From: Clostridia bacterium
GTDB taxonomy: Bacteria > Bacillota > Clostridia > Lachnospirales > Lachnospiraceae
DNA: 64,000 bases
Reading direction: 5' to 3'
Assembly (NCBI GenBank): GCA_910574475.1
Contig: CAJTAT010000003.1
Coordinates: forward strand, 372,001-436,000
Positions 62,201 through 64,000 of this stretch are shown piece by piece. Under the pieces are notes generated by a model. It did no database searches. It was not told where the DNA came from and was given only the letters and a program-made list of their open reading frames with translations. Each line of letters begins with the position of its first letter. Position 1 is the first letter of the stretch. The translations under genes and the position numbers were made by a program.

Positions 62201-62414
62201 TTTTGCTGGCAATCAGTGTCCGAGCTGTCTTAAGTGCATCCATATCCTCCAGATTGGCCAAAATCATATCAGCCCGAGCTGTCAGTGGCTTATCAGGTTC
62301 CTCACTTTCAAAAAATTCATATGTAAATGATTCAAAGGGCGGTATTTCCCTGATGATCTTATATGGTTCTTGCCGATGACCAATCAAATAAATGCGTGTA
62401 TGACAATGATACAT
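59220..62414 (-). CDS. Hybrid sensor histidine kinase/response regulator
   Basis: A 1064-residue soluble signalling protein. Residues 1-130 resemble a degenerate receiver; PAS-type sensors follow at about 135-250, 260-380 and 395-515; the HisKA site is H554 (NMSHDIRTP); the ATPase has N672-type, DTGIG (706-710) and GTGLGMA boxes; two receivers carry D846 and D984. No membrane helix or output domain is present, so signals probably pass to other proteins. Start has GGAGGGATATT upstream. No partner gene is adjacent. Confidence 0.94.
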   Translation of the reverse strand: MYHCHTRIYLIGHRQEPYKIIREIPPFESFTYEFFESEEPDKPLTARADMILANLEDMDALKTARTLIASKKSGVDLILLADKRQVNELMENLPEMISEVTDLWTLPMSNHEMSFHFLRWQRSLKARKDSWQTSQYLEAAINSTPNLIWYKDKNGIHEKVNDSFCSTVNKSKVQVEGRGHAYIWDVEQDDPACIESERIVMERRETCISEEIIQAGGETKTLTTYKSPLYDLDGSVMGTVGVAIDITKERAYAEEIIRKNQTLETLFTTMDCGVICHTMDGSKVISINKAALHILGYSSEEAMIEDGFFMVAQTVLDEDRPKLRETIQSLKNVGDNVSLEYRVQHPNGDIIHVMGNFKLIEKDGELYCQRSLLDCTVQKKKEEQKRLEEERRQMELIHALGIEYNLVCYFDLDTGIGKTLRINECKNHILENIFTGELLLEDCISRYIEAGVHEDDKEQMQEAGTREWLEKELSEKLMCYMNYRMTCCGDIRYFQIKAVRAGKWDKSHGIVLGFRSVDEETREEREKKAMLEDALSQANRANRAKTTFLSNMSHDIRTPMNAIIGFTALAITHIDKKEQVEEYLKKIMTSGNHLLSLINDVLDMSRIESGKIRLDEEPCNLPDILHGLRNIIQADIHAKQLDLYMDAVDIQDEEICCDRLRLNQVLLNLLSNAVKYTSAGGMVSMKVIEKAGAPTGYANFEFHVKDTGIGMDEEFLSHIFEPFERERNSTISGIQGTGLGMAITKNIVDMMDGSIEVKSKQGVGTECVVSFTFRLHSGKKEPQMIPELKGFRALVVDDDFNTCDSVSWMLQQIGMRAEWTLSGKEAVLRTRQAIMRDDHYFVYIIDWLLPDMNGVEVARRIRQETGKEVPIIVLTAYDWSDIEEEAKDAGVTAFCSKPLFLSELRGCLNSIVNKSQKNEKENETWRASYTERILLAEDNELNREIATAILEEAGFSLEIAENGQIAVDMLKNSEPGYYQLVLMDVQMPEMNGYEATVAIRKLENKDLASIPILAMTANAFEEDRRQALECGMDGHIAKPIDVEKLMETLDKILKRKEQHSFVTI

Positions 62415-62654
62415 AATATCCCTCCATGGTCTGTAGCACTTCTAAGTATACGCCTGCACAGATCAACTGATTTTTATCAAAACCCCAGTCTTGCCGCAAA
62501 AACAGGGGATCCATCTGTATTGTATTGTACCAATCGGATGGATTTATGTCAATATTTCTAGTGATGGGAATCTATATTGTTTTGTAGAAACTACGCCCTT
62601 CTTTATCGTACTTCTAAAATTAGCTTGTACATTCCATACAAAACACTCCAAAAT

Positions 62655-63626
62655 CTACCTGTTCTTTAAAATATCTATATTATCATAGTCAATGCCGCAT
62701 TTACTTATAGACTTTATCCGATGAGCAGTAACTTTGACATTTTTACTATTTTTACATATATATTCAAGGCAGTCCAAAGTATAAGGTTCATTCGCCTCTA
62801 AGCAAATGGCATCCAGCAATTGTTTTCCACTTTCTGTAAAAGCATAAGCTGGTAATTCTATTCTGGGAGTATTACTATTTGTTGGTTCAATCATTCCATA
62901 AATTTTATTATTAAAAATAGATGTTGGCTCTACTTCCTCTCCAAAATCAATGTAATAATACAGAGAACGACTCAACATTAAGCCACATTCTTCAAGCTTC
63001 ATAATACTATCAAATTTTATACCATATTTGTCCCTTGAAAAATGAGCATTTATAATAAATCTATTTTTGTTTTGATACAAAGCAAAAGGTGCTACAAGCC
63101 GAAAGCACTCCACTTCCTGTTGAGTCATATTTTTCAATTTTTCTAAAGTTCTATAGGAGTATGTATTAGGTGATTTAATTTCTCCTGCTAAAATGCGCCC
63201 CCAGATTTTCTGCAATTCCTTATCACTAACATTTTCGACGGAATTAAAAAACCGAAACATCCAATCCCGATTTACTGGTTCGCTACTTACCTCTGCAACA
63301 TTCTCTAATTCCTGGTATGCATTATCAGCAACAGCCTCTATATTTTGTTGTTTTGTAATTTCCTGGTAAGCCAGACGGCTTGACGCACGCTTTGTAATTT
63401 CTTCAAAATTGCTGGTATCTATAGAAACTCCTGTAGAATTATAAACTATTGGAACATCACTGTTATTTCGTACAGCATCTGAGATCTGCTGAAGCTCATA
63501 GGCTTTGGAATCTGCCATTTTTCTTATATGACTAGGTTCATAAGCTTTCCCAATAGCCCCTGATACTGCGTCAATCAGCTTCTCTGCTGGTGATACCAAT
63601 GCCTGAACAATCTCTGCAACACTCAT
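62655..63626 (-). CDS. DUF2806 domain protein
   Basis: A 323-residue protein of the DUF2806 family: N-terminal amphipathic helix (MSVAEIVQALVSPAEKLIDAVSGAIGK), then the core with NRDWMFRFFNSVENVSDKELQKIWGRILAGEI, SYRTLEKLKNMTQQEVECF and a small C-terminal FTESGKQLLDA winged-helix-like part. Function unknown; related proteins occur sporadically and are sometimes near mobile or defence genes. I start it after GAAGGGAGAACTACA; an upstream frame of 44 codons is not supported. Confidence 0.8.
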   Translation of the reverse strand: MSVAEIVQALVSPAEKLIDAVSGAIGKAYEPSHIRKMADSKAYELQQISDAVRNNSDVPIVYNSTGVSIDTSNFEEITKRASSRLAYQEITKQQNIEAVADNAYQELENVAEVSSEPVNRDWMFRFFNSVENVSDKELQKIWGRILAGEIKSPNTYSYRTLEKLKNMTQQEVECFRLVAPFALYQNKNRFIINAHFSRDKYGIKFDSIMKLEECGLMLSRSLYYYIDFGEEVEPTSIFNNKIYGMIEPTNSNTPRIELPAYAFTESGKQLLDAICLEANEPYTLDCLEYICKNSKNVKVTAHRIKSISKCGIDYDNIDILKNR

Positions 63627-63847
63627 TGTAGTTCTCCCTTCTCTTTTGTACTTACTATACCCTCTTTTGACAAGGATATGGACGATACAAATATATTTTA
63701 CCCTTAACCGAGAATTAAAGCAACGCAATATCACAATAAAAAAATCAGAAAATTCCAACTAAACTGTACTTCAATCGAGTAGAGGAGATTTCTCACTGCG
63801 GGGCACATGCTATGACAGCTGCTACTTTCCACATATACCTCTCTGCA

Positions 63848-63886
63848 TAAAAAGAGAGATACCCATCACCAGGTATCCCTCTCCTA
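63848..63886 (-). terminator. Terminator of the right-edge gene
   Basis: Minus strand: GAGAG-GG-ATACC pairs with GGTAT-CTCTC (two 5-bp helices with a GG bulge) followed by TTTTTATG. About 25 bp beyond the stop codon at 63911. Confidence 0.8.
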
Positions 63887-63910
63887 CACATATACTGTAT
63901 ATTATTTTGA

Positions 63911-64000
63911 TTAGATCTCCAGATAGGAGTCTGCATACAGATTATTATTCTTAATAATATCGCAGGACTTAATGGTCTCCATCAGACGCAGATCGTTCGG
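63911..64000 (-). CDS. C-terminal end of an unidentified protein
   Basis: The last 29 codons of a minus-strand gene that continues past the window: the visible end reads DLRLMETIKSCDIIKNNNLY and stops at TAA (63911-63913). A good terminator follows, which supports it as a real gene end. Too short to identify. Confidence 0.6.
   Translation of the reverse strand, partial: PNDLRLMETIKSCDIIKNNNLYADSYLEI

Noticed and set aside
1..64000. CRISPR arrays, rRNA or tRNA genes
   Set aside because: No regularly spaced repeats, no conserved rRNA blocks and no cloverleaf with the TTCGA/TTCAA arm in a tRNA context were seen on either strand.

Overview
The window looks like a chromosomal segment of a gut Lachnospiraceae (Clostridia), most likely an acetogen of the Blautia type. 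The basis is a complete acetyl-CoA synthase beta subunit (AcsB, about 52.0-54.2 kb), a corrinoid-reactivating RACo-type protein (45.5-47.5 kb), a clostridial [FeFe] hydrogenase, a THF riboswitch/ECF folate transporter unit, AGGAGG-type ribosome binding sites, and mid-GC sequence with AT-rich promoters. I see no rRNA, tRNA, CRISPR, transposase or prophage genes. Most genes are on the minus strand. Genus assignment is inference.

Layout. 0-1.6 kb: the start of an AAA-ATPase-like/DUF1703 gene and an SDR. 1.6-5.5 kb: riboflavin operon ribD-ribE-ribBA-ribH behind an FMN riboswitch. 5.5-13.2 kb: a compact minus-strand run of VanY-like peptidase, Dam-type methyltransferase, restriction enzyme, BceR, BceS, BceA and BceB. 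13.3-15.2 kb: YtrA-type GntR with an ABC transporter. 15.4-20 kb: cell-wall hydrolases, Ktr potassium uptake and a phosphodiesterase. 20-24 kb: [FeFe] hydrogenase, thioredoxin pair and a ferredoxin-type aldo/keto reductase. 24-28 kb: GlpA/GlpB-like flavoproteins, DUF1667 and a small alarmone synthetase. 28-33 kb: chemoreceptor with an extracytoplasmic zinc-type domain, M20 peptidase, SdpR/SdpI pair and an ArsP_2 permease. 33-38.5 kb: an old-yellow-enzyme/acetoacetate-decarboxylase fusion with an SDR and a divergent PucR regulator. 38.5-39.5 kb: THF riboswitch and folT. 39.5-44.7 kb: sorbitol-type PTS with NagB, an Fe-ADH and a GntR regulator. 44.8-54.2 kb: DUF3786, RACo, several housekeeping genes and acsB. 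54.4-59 kb: lipoprotein pair and the CotH/DUF4956/VTC locus. 59-64 kb: hybrid histidine kinase, DUF2806 protein and a truncated gene.

How the genes may work together. The most unusual parts are: (i) the 940-residue OYE-ADC fusion with SDR and PucR regulator, which looks like an inducible reduction plus decarboxylation pathway for an unknown substrate; (ii) the sorbitol-type PTS paired with NagB and an Fe-ADH instead of sorbitol-6-phosphate dehydrogenase, tied together by a shared CTGG-N6-CCAG operator that resembles NagR/DasR sites and suggests amino-alditol catabolism; its SrlA gene is split by a -1 frameshift exactly at a UUUAAAA slippery heptamer; (iii) a type II restriction-modification pair embedded four bases upstream of bceR. 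The DUF4956 gene between VTC and CotH carries an internal deletion and frameshift. AcsB stands alone, away from other carbonyl-branch genes.
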